This document shows, piece by piece, positions 41,631 through 50,498 of a stretch of DNA of 64,000 bases (the first letter of the stretch is position 1; the number at the start of each line of letters is the position of its first letter). Where the stretch lies: contig NZ_CP089211.1 of NCBI RefSeq assembly GCF_021183825.1, forward strand, positions 496,001 through 560,000, given 5' to 3'. Both the position numbers and the translations under genes were made by a program. This DNA is from Sinomicrobium kalidii. Lineage in GTDB: Bacteria > Bacteroidota > Bacteroidia > Flavobacteriales > Flavobacteriaceae. The notes beneath the pieces were generated by a model, which ran no database searches, was not told the DNA's origin, and saw only the letters and a list, made by a program, of their open reading frames with translations.

Positions 41631-41676
41631 GGCTCCCCTTCCCGGAGGAAAGGAGAGCCAAAAAACTAACTAACTC
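41631..41676 (-). terminator. Hairpin with GAGTTAGTTAGTT tag inside operon C
   Basis: On the minus strand GAGTTAGTTAGTT (41676-41664) is followed by GGCTCTCCTT (41659-41650) pairing with AAGGGGAGCC (41640-41631) through one G-T pair. The T-run is weak (TTCTATCC). In this 268-base gap between the small secreted protein and GH2 the hairpin could cause partial termination or protect the upstream mRNA. Confidence 0.55.
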
Positions 41677-41788
41677 ACAACTCAAACATTGGTGTGAGAC
41701 TTTTTCCCGTTCCCTATATCCGATATTGATCAAACCGGGTGCGTATGCGAAACGGGAATTCCGAAGACCGGGTTAAAGCCCTGTCCTA

Positions 41789-42139
41789 TCAGTTTATCCG
41801 GACGCCATTCCCCGTTCCCACGGTATAGCTTTGTCCGTTATAATCAAATTGTACATAAACCACACCAACCGTAGGAGCGGACACATCGTCCCAACGTACG
41901 TCTGCGGTAGTACAATATTCCTGTATGGATTCCAGTGTGCCGTACTCCACATGCCACTGCACATTACTTATTGCAGGTCCGGAACTCTCACAGACAAGTG
42001 TGCCATTATACAGCAGGGAATACCTGGTTTCCTGTCCTCCTGCGACATCGGTCATACCTGCCATTGTAAATCCGCTGTCCTGCGCAGCTACAGAAAAGCT
42101 AAAAAGGGTGATTAGTAATAGAAAAAATACTCTTTTCAA
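41789..42139 (-). CDS. Small secreted protein of unknown function, Ig-like pattern, operon C
   Basis: A 116-residue protein with a clean signal peptide (RVFFLLLITLFSFSVAAQ) and no lipid cysteine, so it is released to the periplasm or outside. The mature part (about 97 residues) contains two cysteines (VCESSG and EYCTTAD) and the strand pattern VQWHVEYGTLESI ... ADVRWDD ... GVVYVQFDYNGQSYTVG. This resembles PKD/Ig-like modules of flavobacterial adhesins that have W-x-V and V-x-W strands. I do not recognise a family. It starts 53 bases after the M60 stop and is the last gene before the tagged hairpin. A carbohydrate-binding or enzyme-accessory role is a guess. Confidence 0.7.
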   Translation of the reverse strand: MKRVFFLLLITLFSFSVAAQDSGFTMAGMTDVAGGQETRYSLLYNGTLVCESSGPAISNVQWHVEYGTLESIQEYCTTADVRWDDVSAPTVGVVYVQFDYNGQSYTVGTGNGVRIN

Positions 42140-42192
42140 GGTTTTCGGTTTTAAAGATTAATTATTCATGATCGTTTTTATGCAAGGCCGTC

Positions 42193-43560
42193 CTACTCTT
42201 CATCCCTGAGTAAAGTAAGGTCTTCCTCCGGTGCCGGTAAATTCAATGCAGCGATCTCATCATAAACGCTTCGGGCTACGGGAAGCCCCCATTTCCGGAA
42301 GAAATCCGTAAGATCATACCCGGATATGGTACAGGATTTCAGCATAAAATACCGCATCCTGTCACTATTAGTCCCCGGATCAGGGTTTTCCTCACGGGTT
42401 TCCTTGTGCAGTCGGATGTAAAAGTCATCGCCGTATGCCAGCCACAACTGGTGGAACATGGCCATGCGTATCCCGTGTGATGCGGCGGAAGAGTTAAAAT
42501 TCCGGTCTGCATCCGGCAGGGCCAGATAGGTTTCTACCACGGGCCATTCGCCATTGGTAGACACCCGGGAAGGAGAAAGGCCAAATGCCCTTTCGGCAGC
42601 CAGCGAATATATATTTACCGTAGCTTCCCCTACTTCAGACCACGTCCACGCCGCCTGCTGATGTACATGCCCTGCTTCGTGCCAGGGGCCCCAGCCGTTC
42701 ATTCCCCCGAGTTTTTCGGGCATAAGAAGCCTGTCAATAACACCCCGGGTAAAATAAAGGGCTATACTGGCGGCCATATATCCGCCTGCTTCGGGAGCTC
42801 TCACGGTAAGCAGAAATTTATATTCCCGGTTTTCATGTACGGGGGAAGATCCGTCCAGTCCGCTTATTGCACCTTCGGCTTCCATGATCCTGTCGAGGTA
42901 TTCGCACATCAGGTCCTGGTCTTCGTCTTTATGGGCAATGGCATCTTCGAGGCCCACGGTAAGCATGGCGTGATCGGTAACAAACATCACATCCCTTACA
43001 TCATCGAATATATCGAGCATCTGAAGCCATTCGCTTTTTGTGGTCGCTCCCTTAACATAGTAAGGGACTTTCTTAAAGCCGTCCTGGAACTTGATTTCAG
43101 CAGAACTGTCAGGCGCTTCCGTGGTGACATAACGTACATAAACGGTACCGCCATATTCATCGGCCACAAAAATGTTATTACCTTCTTCCAGAGAGTAGTA
43201 TGTTCTTAAGGGCCTTACATTATCACGGAAAGGTGTTCCCACCACTACCTGCGGCAAACGGTTCCCGGTTAATTGTGTCACCTTTACTTTTAAAGTGTCG
43301 AAAGGGGCTACGTGAAACCCGGTGGGCAACATATCGTTATGATTTCCGCGTTGGGCCAGTCGCTCTTTTACCTGGCCCTGGGTAGGGCCTTCTTCAAATA
43401 CCTGTTTGCGTTTGGCACCCAGTTCTTCGGCGAGATAAATGCTTTCCTCACTGGTCAGGGTAACATCTTCCGTCTCTGTTTCACGGCTACAGGAAACGGC
43501 CAGCATGGATACAATCCCCCAAAACATGGCATATCGCATCTGTTTTGCATAAGTTTTCAT
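42193..43560 (-). CDS. M60-type (enhancin-like) zinc metallopeptidase lipoprotein
   Basis: A 455-residue lipoprotein from MKTYAKQMRYAMFW, lipid Cys24 (SMLAVSC). The zinc motif HEAGHVHQ (His294, Glu295, His298) is followed by a downstream Glu in WSEVGEATVNIYSL (Glu309 or Glu312), the M60 arrangement HExxH-x(8-28)-E. The N-terminal beta domain (FDTLKVKVTQLTGNRLPQVV, YYSLEEGNNIFVADEYGGTV) and FVTDHAMLTV also fit the family. M60 enzymes in host-associated bacteria cleave mucin-type O-glycoproteins and recognise the glycan. Here it points to glycoproteins as the substrate of system C. Gap to the metzincin gene: 127 bases. Confidence 0.88.
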   Translation of the reverse strand: MKTYAKQMRYAMFWGIVSMLAVSCSRETETEDVTLTSEESIYLAEELGAKRKQVFEEGPTQGQVKERLAQRGNHNDMLPTGFHVAPFDTLKVKVTQLTGNRLPQVVVGTPFRDNVRPLRTYYSLEEGNNIFVADEYGGTVYVRYVTTEAPDSSAEIKFQDGFKKVPYYVKGATTKSEWLQMLDIFDDVRDVMFVTDHAMLTVGLEDAIAHKDEDQDLMCEYLDRIMEAEGAISGLDGSSPVHENREYKFLLTVRAPEAGGYMAASIALYFTRGVIDRLLMPEKLGGMNGWGPWHEAGHVHQQAAWTWSEVGEATVNIYSLAAERAFGLSPSRVSTNGEWPVVETYLALPDADRNFNSSAASHGIRMAMFHQLWLAYGDDFYIRLHKETREENPDPGTNSDRMRYFMLKSCTISGYDLTDFFRKWGLPVARSVYDEIAALNLPAPEEDLTLLRDEE

Positions 43561-43687
43561 GGTGTGTTCTTTTTTGGTTAAAGTCATCTGGTTTTTTCAT
43601 ATTTCCCGATTTTCCGGGACTAAAGATCCCGGGTTATCCTTTTCACTAAAACGGAATATGAATACCCGGAATCTTTTTGAACATCAA

Positions 43688-45067
43688 TCAATTTTCGCTT
43701 ACAATAATGGAGGATGCCTTGTCATTGAACGATGACAGGAAGGAAACATCTCCCGTAAGTTCATAAGATTCTCCCGTAAAATTATCTTCCGAGTATAAGG
43801 TAACTTTAAGTCCCAGAGGAACCTTTACAGAACTAATATCGTTATCCAATCCTCCGAGTGTTATGAGGTCATTTGTGGAATAAGAACCTACTTCCAGTTC
43901 CACTCCCCATCCGTTATAGCTGGAATGCTGAAATACCCCCGCTTTGGTATTTTGAGTGTATTCGCCATTTACGAATTCAAAGGAATAGGTGTGAGTTTTA
44001 ATGGTCCCGTTTTCCAGGAGGAGTTTGATCTTCAGCTCATACGGCCAGTCGCCGTGATCCTGTATTTCACCGATCGGAATATCGATCTGGAATGAATTGT
44101 TATTCTTGTTGGCGATCCACGACACCGAATTGTAGTCCTTATTAACCCCGGACCCTTCGCCGTTCACATTGGGATCGAGCCATACCAGTACCTTGCTTAC
44201 GGGTTTATCACTGGTAAAAGTTCCCGAAAGCTGAATGACATCATTCATATCATCATAACTTAAAACGGGGGTTACGGTAGTGGTAGCTCCTCCGTAGATA
44301 TCGGAAACCGGATTGGACTGAAAGACCTGGTTCCTGTTAAGTATGGCACAGTCTGCCGGTGGAATAAACGTGGCTTCTCTTCCCCAGGTATAATTTCCGG
44401 AGCCCATGAGTGAGGTTCCCAGTGTCTGCTGGTCAGAAACCGTAGCCTTATTGTGGGCCAGGTTCAGGCCATGTCCCAGTTCGTGCAGCATCCCCGCAAT
44501 TAAATTTGAGGACGTGCTTGGAATTTCTTCCACGCTGATGTTCGGGTTGTCCACCGCAAAACAGCTTCTTCCCCAGCCGTAGAAGGGCTGGCTCCCGCCA
44601 TCCGTGCGCTGTGGTAATATGATCAGGTTATGCTGGCTGGTAAATTCCCCGGGGTGGCTTGCTTTATAGGCATTGATCTCATTGATAATGGTACTTCCGC
44701 TACCGTAATCATAGGTGGCCTGATCGTGTTCCCCGTAAATGGTAATGAGTTTTACCCTGTTGTTTACGGAATCCAGGGGGAGTCCGAAGGTTTTTTCTCC
44801 AAAACCATTCCGGTCCATTTCCGATTTTATATAATCCTGGAAATAAATGAGAAGCTCACTCAACCGATCTTTATAATCCGCTACTTCGGGATTATCGTTA
44901 GGCACAAAATACACGACATTCAGGTTTTCCGGATGTGTTACAAATCCCGGATCAGGTGTTTCCGGAAACGGATTGTCTTCTCCTGCGGGCGGTACATCGC
45001 AGGAAAACGTAAACAATAAAACACTCCATAGCACGGCGGACAATGTCCACTTACATAAAGTTTTCAT
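43688..45067 (-). CDS. Metzincin-like zinc metallopeptidase lipoprotein with C-terminal beta-gamma-crystallin domain
   Basis: A 459-residue lipoprotein (lipid Cys23). The zinc site HELGHGLNLAH (His195, Glu196, His199, His205) and SLMGSGN (Met221) match the protease at 25489. The shared N-terminal blocks are LNVVYFVPND, KTFGLPLDSVNNRVKLITIY and QHNLIILPQ. The last 85 residues differ: WGVELEVGSYSTNDLITLG, then VTLYSEDNFTGESYELTG and FNDKASSIIV, a beta-gamma-crystallin motif instead of discoidin. It follows susD by 49 bases and precedes the M60 gene, so system C exports two unrelated proteases. Confidence 0.84.
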   Translation of the reverse strand: MKTLCKWTLSAVLWSVLLFTFSCDVPPAGEDNPFPETPDPGFVTHPENLNVVYFVPNDNPEVADYKDRLSELLIYFQDYIKSEMDRNGFGEKTFGLPLDSVNNRVKLITIYGEHDQATYDYGSGSTIINEINAYKASHPGEFTSQHNLIILPQRTDGGSQPFYGWGRSCFAVDNPNISVEEIPSTSSNLIAGMLHELGHGLNLAHNKATVSDQQTLGTSLMGSGNYTWGREATFIPPADCAILNRNQVFQSNPVSDIYGGATTTVTPVLSYDDMNDVIQLSGTFTSDKPVSKVLVWLDPNVNGEGSGVNKDYNSVSWIANKNNNSFQIDIPIGEIQDHGDWPYELKIKLLLENGTIKTHTYSFEFVNGEYTQNTKAGVFQHSSYNGWGVELEVGSYSTNDLITLGGLDNDISSVKVPLGLKVTLYSEDNFTGESYELTGDVSFLSSFNDKASSIIVSEN

Positions 45068-45116
45068 AATTTAAAAGATTTTGGATTAATAATTAAGGTT
45101 AAAAGAATTCATAGTT

Positions 45117-46901
45117 CTAATCGGACTCCCATCCCGGATTCTGTTCCAGGTTCGGGTTGAGCACCAGGTCTTCTACGGGAATGGGAAACAGGTACTGGCG
45201 ATCGTCCCAGGTCCGCCCTTCGGGCAGGGTTTCGTAATACGGCCGGATAAATCCTTCGTCACTGAGAAATACATCGGCCCCCACAACAACACCGGGGAAC
45301 TGTTCCTGTACGAATTTGATCCCTTCCACGGGTTTTTCGAGAAACCTCCCGGCTTTCCAGCGCATGAGGTCGTCCCAGCGGAAATTTTCGAAAGCCAGTT
45401 CTATCCGTCTTTCACGGCGTATTTCACGGAGTACGGGTTGGGGAACATAGTCGCAATACGTTGCATAATCACCGTCCAGCACCGGATCGTCCGGAATGCT
45501 TCCCAGTTTAAGCGGCGGCATGTCTACCCTGGCCCTGATCCGGTTTACGGTCTGGTCTATCACGTCCTGTCCTATCTGTCCCAGTTCGTATCTGGCCTCG
45601 GCATAGTTGAGCAATACTTCGGCATAACGGAATACGGGAGCGGCCTGCATGCCCAATGTTGTACGGCCCCAGTCATCAGGTTCATTAAAGAACCATTTGG
45701 CTACCCGATATCCTGTAGGGCATCTGTTTCCGCTAAGGCCGGGAATATTGGGCAGCGGGGCATTGTCTGCTCCCATTACCCCTTCCTGCAGGGCGTATTC
45801 GCCAAAATTGCATATGGTCTGCCGTAATCTGGGGTCGCGGTTCAGCATTTCCTGCTGAATAGAATCCCTGCCTTCAAACAGCGGACTGGACGCAATCGGT
45901 TGTCCGTCCGTACACAAATAAGTATCTACCAGAGCCCTTGTAGCCCCGTGGCGATGGCGGAGGTTCTGGGCATAATACCGGCTGAATGCCACCCCCATAC
46001 CTTCACTTTCACTGTATTCCTTCCACAAAATGATCTCCGGGTTATTGGCATAGGAATACTGTGCAAAAAGGTTGTAATAATCTTCGTTGCTGTCTCCCGT
46101 GGAATAGAGCGCGTACCCGGCATTCATTAATTGCTGTGAAGCCTCCGCACTGGCTTCGAGAAATCGGGTACCGTCCAGACCGAGTTCAGTGTGATATTTT
46201 CTATAAGTGCCTTCAAAAAGGCCTATCCTGGATTTCAGGTGTAATGCCACATCCCTGTTTACCCTTCCCGGTTTTTCTTCTCCCTTCGCCGGCAGATAAG
46301 TAATGGCCTCATCCAGTATTTTCATCACGGAGTCCATAACTTCTTCCCTGGGCGTACGCGGAGCATACAGTTCTTCCGAATCTGTTTCAAGAACATGGGT
46401 GTACCACGGTACATCACCAAAGATCTTCACTTTTTTAAAGTAGTCCCACGCCTTAAAAAACAGGATCTCACCGAGGTACACATTCCTGACCTCGGGAGCC
46501 ACATCTCCCCGCTTATAGTTATCGAGAAAGTAGTTGAGTTTCCTGATATTGCCCCAGTTCCAGCCCCCGCTGCCGCTACCTCCGGTAACATGACTTGTAT
46601 ATTCATTGGCGGCTACCCTGGAATAGGAGTTGGGTGCCGCATTGTCGGTAATGACATCCCCATAGGCAATAGCAGCTTCATTATAGCCATATGGGCTTAC
46701 TGTCTGATATGCCCATCCTGTACTGAATCCCGTAATATACTTGTCGTACAGATCATTACAATACAGTTCGAGATCCTGTTCGGTCTGCCAGAAATTTTCA
46801 TCGGTAACCTGGTCCAGGGGATACCTTTCCATAAAATCGTCGTTACAGCTACCTACAAGAAGTCCGGCACATACTGTTATGAGTATATATAATTTCTTCA
46901 T
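45117..46901 (-). CDS. SusD/RagB-family glycan-binding lipoprotein, system C
   Basis: A 594-residue protein, the longest SusD here. The lipoprotein signal ends in GLLVGSC (lipid Cys19). The blocks FMERYPLDQVTDENFWQTEQ, GEILFFKAWDYFKKVKIFGD, PREEVMDSVMKILDEAITYL, VFRYAEVLLNYAEARYELGQ and EIRRERRIELAFENFRWDDL are present, and the C-terminal ending is NPNLEQNPGW. Insertions relative to systems A and B lie in the middle, around 330-430, and may shape the binding site. It starts 22 bases after susC and leads the protease genes. Confidence 0.95.
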   Translation of the reverse strand: MKKLYILITVCAGLLVGSCNDDFMERYPLDQVTDENFWQTEQDLELYCNDLYDKYITGFSTGWAYQTVSPYGYNEAAIAYGDVITDNAAPNSYSRVAANEYTSHVTGGSGSGGWNWGNIRKLNYFLDNYKRGDVAPEVRNVYLGEILFFKAWDYFKKVKIFGDVPWYTHVLETDSEELYAPRTPREEVMDSVMKILDEAITYLPAKGEEKPGRVNRDVALHLKSRIGLFEGTYRKYHTELGLDGTRFLEASAEASQQLMNAGYALYSTGDSNEDYYNLFAQYSYANNPEIILWKEYSESEGMGVAFSRYYAQNLRHRHGATRALVDTYLCTDGQPIASSPLFEGRDSIQQEMLNRDPRLRQTICNFGEYALQEGVMGADNAPLPNIPGLSGNRCPTGYRVAKWFFNEPDDWGRTTLGMQAAPVFRYAEVLLNYAEARYELGQIGQDVIDQTVNRIRARVDMPPLKLGSIPDDPVLDGDYATYCDYVPQPVLREIRRERRIELAFENFRWDDLMRWKAGRFLEKPVEGIKFVQEQFPGVVVGADVFLSDEGFIRPYYETLPEGRTWDDRQYLFPIPVEDLVLNPNLEQNPGWESD

Positions 46902-46923
46902 TTGGAAATAATTTTAAGCGTTG

Positions 46924-49900
46924 TTAAAAGGTTACCTGCAGGCCAAGTGCAAAAGACCTCATCATGGGATAGTTGGCACTCATAAGTTCGGGGTCAAACA
47001 AGTCCGGTACGTCCGTATACTCCCAAATGTTATAGGCCGAAGCGGAAACACGAAGTTTTTTGATGTTTAATTTTTCCGTGACTTCATCCGGCAGGCTATA
47101 CCCCAGTGCCAGGTTTTTCAGGCGTATATAGGAAGCATCCTGTAAGTACCTGGTTTGCACCTGCCGGTTGGCTCCCTTGTTCTTGTAGGCCGGAAAGTAG
47201 GCATCCGTACGTTCGGGAGTCCAGGAATTGTTATACACGTCCCAGGTCCCCGTAGCGCCGGCCAGACCTCCCCAGTACATCCTGTCACCGATCCAGAAAT
47301 CCCTTTTGCCTACACCCTGGAAAAAGATATTCAGGTCGAAATTCTTCCAGAAGGCATTCATATTGAGCCCGAACTGATATCTCGGGGTGCTGTTACCGAT
47401 TACTTTTTTGTCTCCCGGATTCTCAACCGTATTTTCTCCCGGACCGATCTCCCCGTCACCGTTAAGATCTTCATAGCGGATATCTCCGGGGAACCACTGG
47501 GAATTCAGCAGGTGCTGACTCGGAGCAGCTTCTATTTCTTTTTCACTTTGAAAGATCCCCGCGGTCTCATAACCCCAGATTTCTCCCATTTTTTGTTTTG
47601 CATATAAATTGCCTAATATCTTATTCGGGTTTCCGTCAAAAACCAGGACCTCACTTTGATAATCCCATAAGTTTAGTGCTACATTATATCTGAAACCATT
47701 TTTCAGTTCGTCTCTCCATCTCATCTCCAGTTCCCAACCACGAGTTTGCATGGCCCCGGAATTTTTTGTCGGAGAAGATGCTCCCAGAACAGCCGGGAAC
47801 TTGTCTCCTGCGACCAATATATCCGTTGTTTTTCTTTGATACCAGTCAAACGAAATATCCAATCTTCGGAACAATGTCATATCCACCCCAACATCAAGTG
47901 TTGTAGACGTTTCCCAGGTCAGATCGGGATCGACCAGTCCGGGGGGCGTGATTCCCACGGGCCGCGTACCGTCAAAAAGGTGATTTACCTGTGATACCGT
48001 ACCATACGAAGGGATATAAATGTAATTGGACACATTCTGGTTGCCCAGACTGCCATATCCTGCCCTGAATTTCAATTCGTCGAATGCCGGCTTCAGAAAA
48101 CCGGCAAATGATTCCTCCGAAAATCTCCAGGCTCCGGATATGGAAGGAAAGAATTTAAATCGCCTGTCTGTTGGGAACCTGGAAGTTCCGTCATAACGCC
48201 CGTTAGACTCCAACAAATAACGGTCGTCATAGTTATATTTTATCCGGTAAAAAGCGCCTCTTACAGCCCAGTGGCTTTCGTTATCATAAGCAAACTCGTT
48301 CCCGGTAGTCTGATTGACGACAGGAATGTTGGGTGAAAGCAGACCTTCCCCTCTTCCCCTCAAATGTTCGTATTTCTGCCATTCCTGGTTAAAACCCGCC
48401 AACAGGCTGATATTGTGCCTGCCCAGAATAGCGGCATAATCGGAATAGATGTTCAGGGTATACTGGTCGGTATGATTGCTGCGCTTGTCTACATATGACG
48501 GATTGGTATGTGTGTTTATGAGATTCTCCCAGCTATCATCTACACGCCATAATTCGGGCATCACTTCTTTTCTCCTGAAATTCACAGACCTGTATGAAAA
48601 ATCGGCCTTAAGGTTCCAGTCTTTCAATATCCTTACGGAAGGGGCTATTTTCATAAGCAGTTGCTCATTGACTTCCCTCCTGTTCGATCCGTAACTCATA
48701 AAGGAGAGGATATTATCAGTGTACATCTCACCCACAGGAGAATCGGACGGGGTTTTTACGGGCATATTGATATTTCTCCCGGGTTCCTGGGCCATGGCAT
48801 ACCACCAGCTTCCTTTTCCGGCGGGACTAATGGGTTCTGTATATACCGAATTATTATAAGATACCTGATAATCCACTCCCAGCCAGTCGGTCACTTCGGA
48901 ACCGACATTAACCAATACATTATAGCGTTTAAACTTATCGGTATTTATTTTATAGATACCTTCCTGGTCCTGGTAACCAAGGGAAATCATATAAGTATTT
49001 CGCTCAGACCCACCCCGCAGACTCAGATTGTGCTTCATCATCGGGGCAGCGCTACGCACTGCTTCGTCGTACACCCGGGTGTTCCCCACCCAGACAATAC
49101 TTCCGCCCGGATTCATGATGTAAGACGGGTTTTCTTCCGGATGGTCCATATATGCTTTTATGGCATCCCGTTTATCATACATGTCGCCGGAAGGCGTGCG
49201 ATTTTCCAGTTCCACAGCTTTTATGGCTGCATCCTGTATAGTATAGGCATCCAGAAGGTCCGGACGGGCCGAAGGACGGTTAAACTGGAAGGACGTATTA
49301 TAGGTGATTTGCGGTTTTTGTGACTTTTTCCCTTTTTTAGTGGTTACCAATATCACACCATTGGCCGCCCGTGCCCCGTAAATGGCTGCCGAAGCGGCAT
49401 CTTTCAATACACTTATACTTTCTATGTCCTCCGGATTCAGCATATTAATATCCATCTGTACGCCATCTACCAGAACGAAAGGGGCACCGTTAACAAAAGA
49501 ATCACCGGACAAGGAAGTCCCTCCCCTTACATTAAAACTTGGTGTAGCATTCGGACTTCCGTTGGGAATATTAATATTAAGATTGGGCAACACCCCCTGT
49601 AATGCCTGCCCGATATTGGCCACAGGCCGGTTTTCAATGGCTTCTGCCGAAACCTGGCTCACCGCCCCGGTGAGGTTTACTTTTTTCTGTGTACCGTAAC
49701 CTACCACCACTACTTCTTCCAGGCTGGCCACATCTTCTTTCAGGGTCACATTGATCTCAGATTCCCCGTTTACCGGAACTTCTCTGGTAACAAACCCCAT
49801 ATAGGATACCACTAAAACAGCATCATTCCCGGAAACCGTAATGGAATAATTCCCGTCAAAATCAGTTTGCGTACCGTGTGTCGTCCCTTTTTCCACCACA

Positions 49901-50373
49901 TTGGCCCCGGGAAGCGGCAGTCCTCCCGAATCTACCACCATCCCGGATATCTCCAGTCCCTGGGGTTTTACAGATGACTCATCGGCCGCTTCGGGGATCT
50001 TTACGTTTTTTTTACGGACAATCACCTGCCTGCCATCAAGCTCATAGGTCAATCCGTCGGCTTTAAATACCCGTTCAAAAATATCCTGCAGGGTAGCATC
50101 GGTGACTTTTACAGATATTTTACGGTTTTCGTCAATAGTCCCGTCCTTGTAAAAGAATATATATTCGCTGTTTTTTTGTATTTCCCTGAACAGGTTCTCT
50201 ATCGTAACATTCTTAACATTGATATTCATTCGTGTCTGCGCGGAGGAATGGCTTGCATAAACCGAAGATAAACCGATGCCGATAAAGAGGAGAAAAATTT
50301 TCATTGCGGTCCACAGGTATCTCCATAAGGGGTTTACTCCTCTTGAGGAGACAGGGTTAGCATTTTTATTCAT
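46924..50373 (-). CDS. SusC/RagA-family TonB-linked outer-membrane protein with STN domain, system C
   Basis: A 1149-residue receptor with a long N-terminal arm and signal (WTAMKIFLLFIGIGLSSVYA). An STN domain follows (MNINVKNVTIENLFREIQKN), then a Lys-rich linker, a carboxypeptidase-D-like domain (ISGMVVDSGGLPLPGANVVE), the motif LEEVVVVGYGTQKKVNLTGA, the plug (VRGGTSLSGDSFVNGAPFVL, VLKDAASAAIYGARAANGVI) and the barrel ending FALGLQVTF. It imports the oligomers released by the system C enzymes and signals through STN. The ATG context AAAAGTATG and a leader stem-loop 61 bases upstream recur as in A and B. Confidence 0.95.
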   Translation of the reverse strand: MNKNANPVSSRGVNPLWRYLWTAMKIFLLFIGIGLSSVYASHSSAQTRMNINVKNVTIENLFREIQKNSEYIFFYKDGTIDENRKISVKVTDATLQDIFERVFKADGLTYELDGRQVIVRKKNVKIPEAADESSVKPQGLEISGMVVDSGGLPLPGANVVEKGTTHGTQTDFDGNYSITVSGNDAVLVVSYMGFVTREVPVNGESEINVTLKEDVASLEEVVVVGYGTQKKVNLTGAVSQVSAEAIENRPVANIGQALQGVLPNLNINIPNGSPNATPSFNVRGGTSLSGDSFVNGAPFVLVDGVQMDINMLNPEDIESISVLKDAASAAIYGARAANGVILVTTKKGKKSQKPQITYNTSFQFNRPSARPDLLDAYTIQDAAIKAVELENRTPSGDMYDKRDAIKAYMDHPEENPSYIMNPGGSIVWVGNTRVYDEAVRSAAPMMKHNLSLRGGSERNTYMISLGYQDQEGIYKINTDKFKRYNVLVNVGSEVTDWLGVDYQVSYNNSVYTEPISPAGKGSWWYAMAQEPGRNINMPVKTPSDSPVGEMYTDNILSFMSYGSNRREVNEQLLMKIAPSVRILKDWNLKADFSYRSVNFRRKEVMPELWRVDDSWENLINTHTNPSYVDKRSNHTDQYTLNIYSDYAAILGRHNISLLAGFNQEWQKYEHLRGRGEGLLSPNIPVVNQTTGNEFAYDNESHWAVRGAFYRIKYNYDDRYLLESNGRYDGTSRFPTDRRFKFFPSISGAWRFSEESFAGFLKPAFDELKFRAGYGSLGNQNVSNYIYIPSYGTVSQVNHLFDGTRPVGITPPGLVDPDLTWETSTTLDVGVDMTLFRRLDISFDWYQRKTTDILVAGDKFPAVLGASSPTKNSGAMQTRGWELEMRWRDELKNGFRYNVALNLWDYQSEVLVFDGNPNKILGNLYAKQKMGEIWGYETAGIFQSEKEIEAAPSQHLLNSQWFPGDIRYEDLNGDGEIGPGENTVENPGDKKVIGNSTPRYQFGLNMNAFWKNFDLNIFFQGVGKRDFWIGDRMYWGGLAGATGTWDVYNNSWTPERTDAYFPAYKNKGANRQVQTRYLQDASYIRLKNLALGYSLPDEVTEKLNIKKLRVSASAYNIWEYTDVPDLFDPELMSANYPMMRSFALGLQVTF

Positions 50374-50434
50374 ACTTTTGTTGTGTTTGTTGATTAATTT
50401 TTACTGTATAGCACAGTAAGGTTAATTTCTTTCC

Positions 50435-50462
50435 ACCGGGAGGTGTTGGCGCATCTCCCGGT
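50435..50462 (-). other. Leader stem-loop between fecR and susC, system C
   Basis: ACCGGGAGGTG (50435-50445) pairs with CATCTCCCGGT (50452-50462) through one G-T pair around a 6-base loop. On the minus strand it is followed by GGAAAGAAATTAACC, with no T-run. It ends 61 bases before the susC ATG. Confidence 0.6.
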
Positions 50463-50498
50463 TTCTGTTTGTAGTTCTATACAGCCATAAACAAGGTT

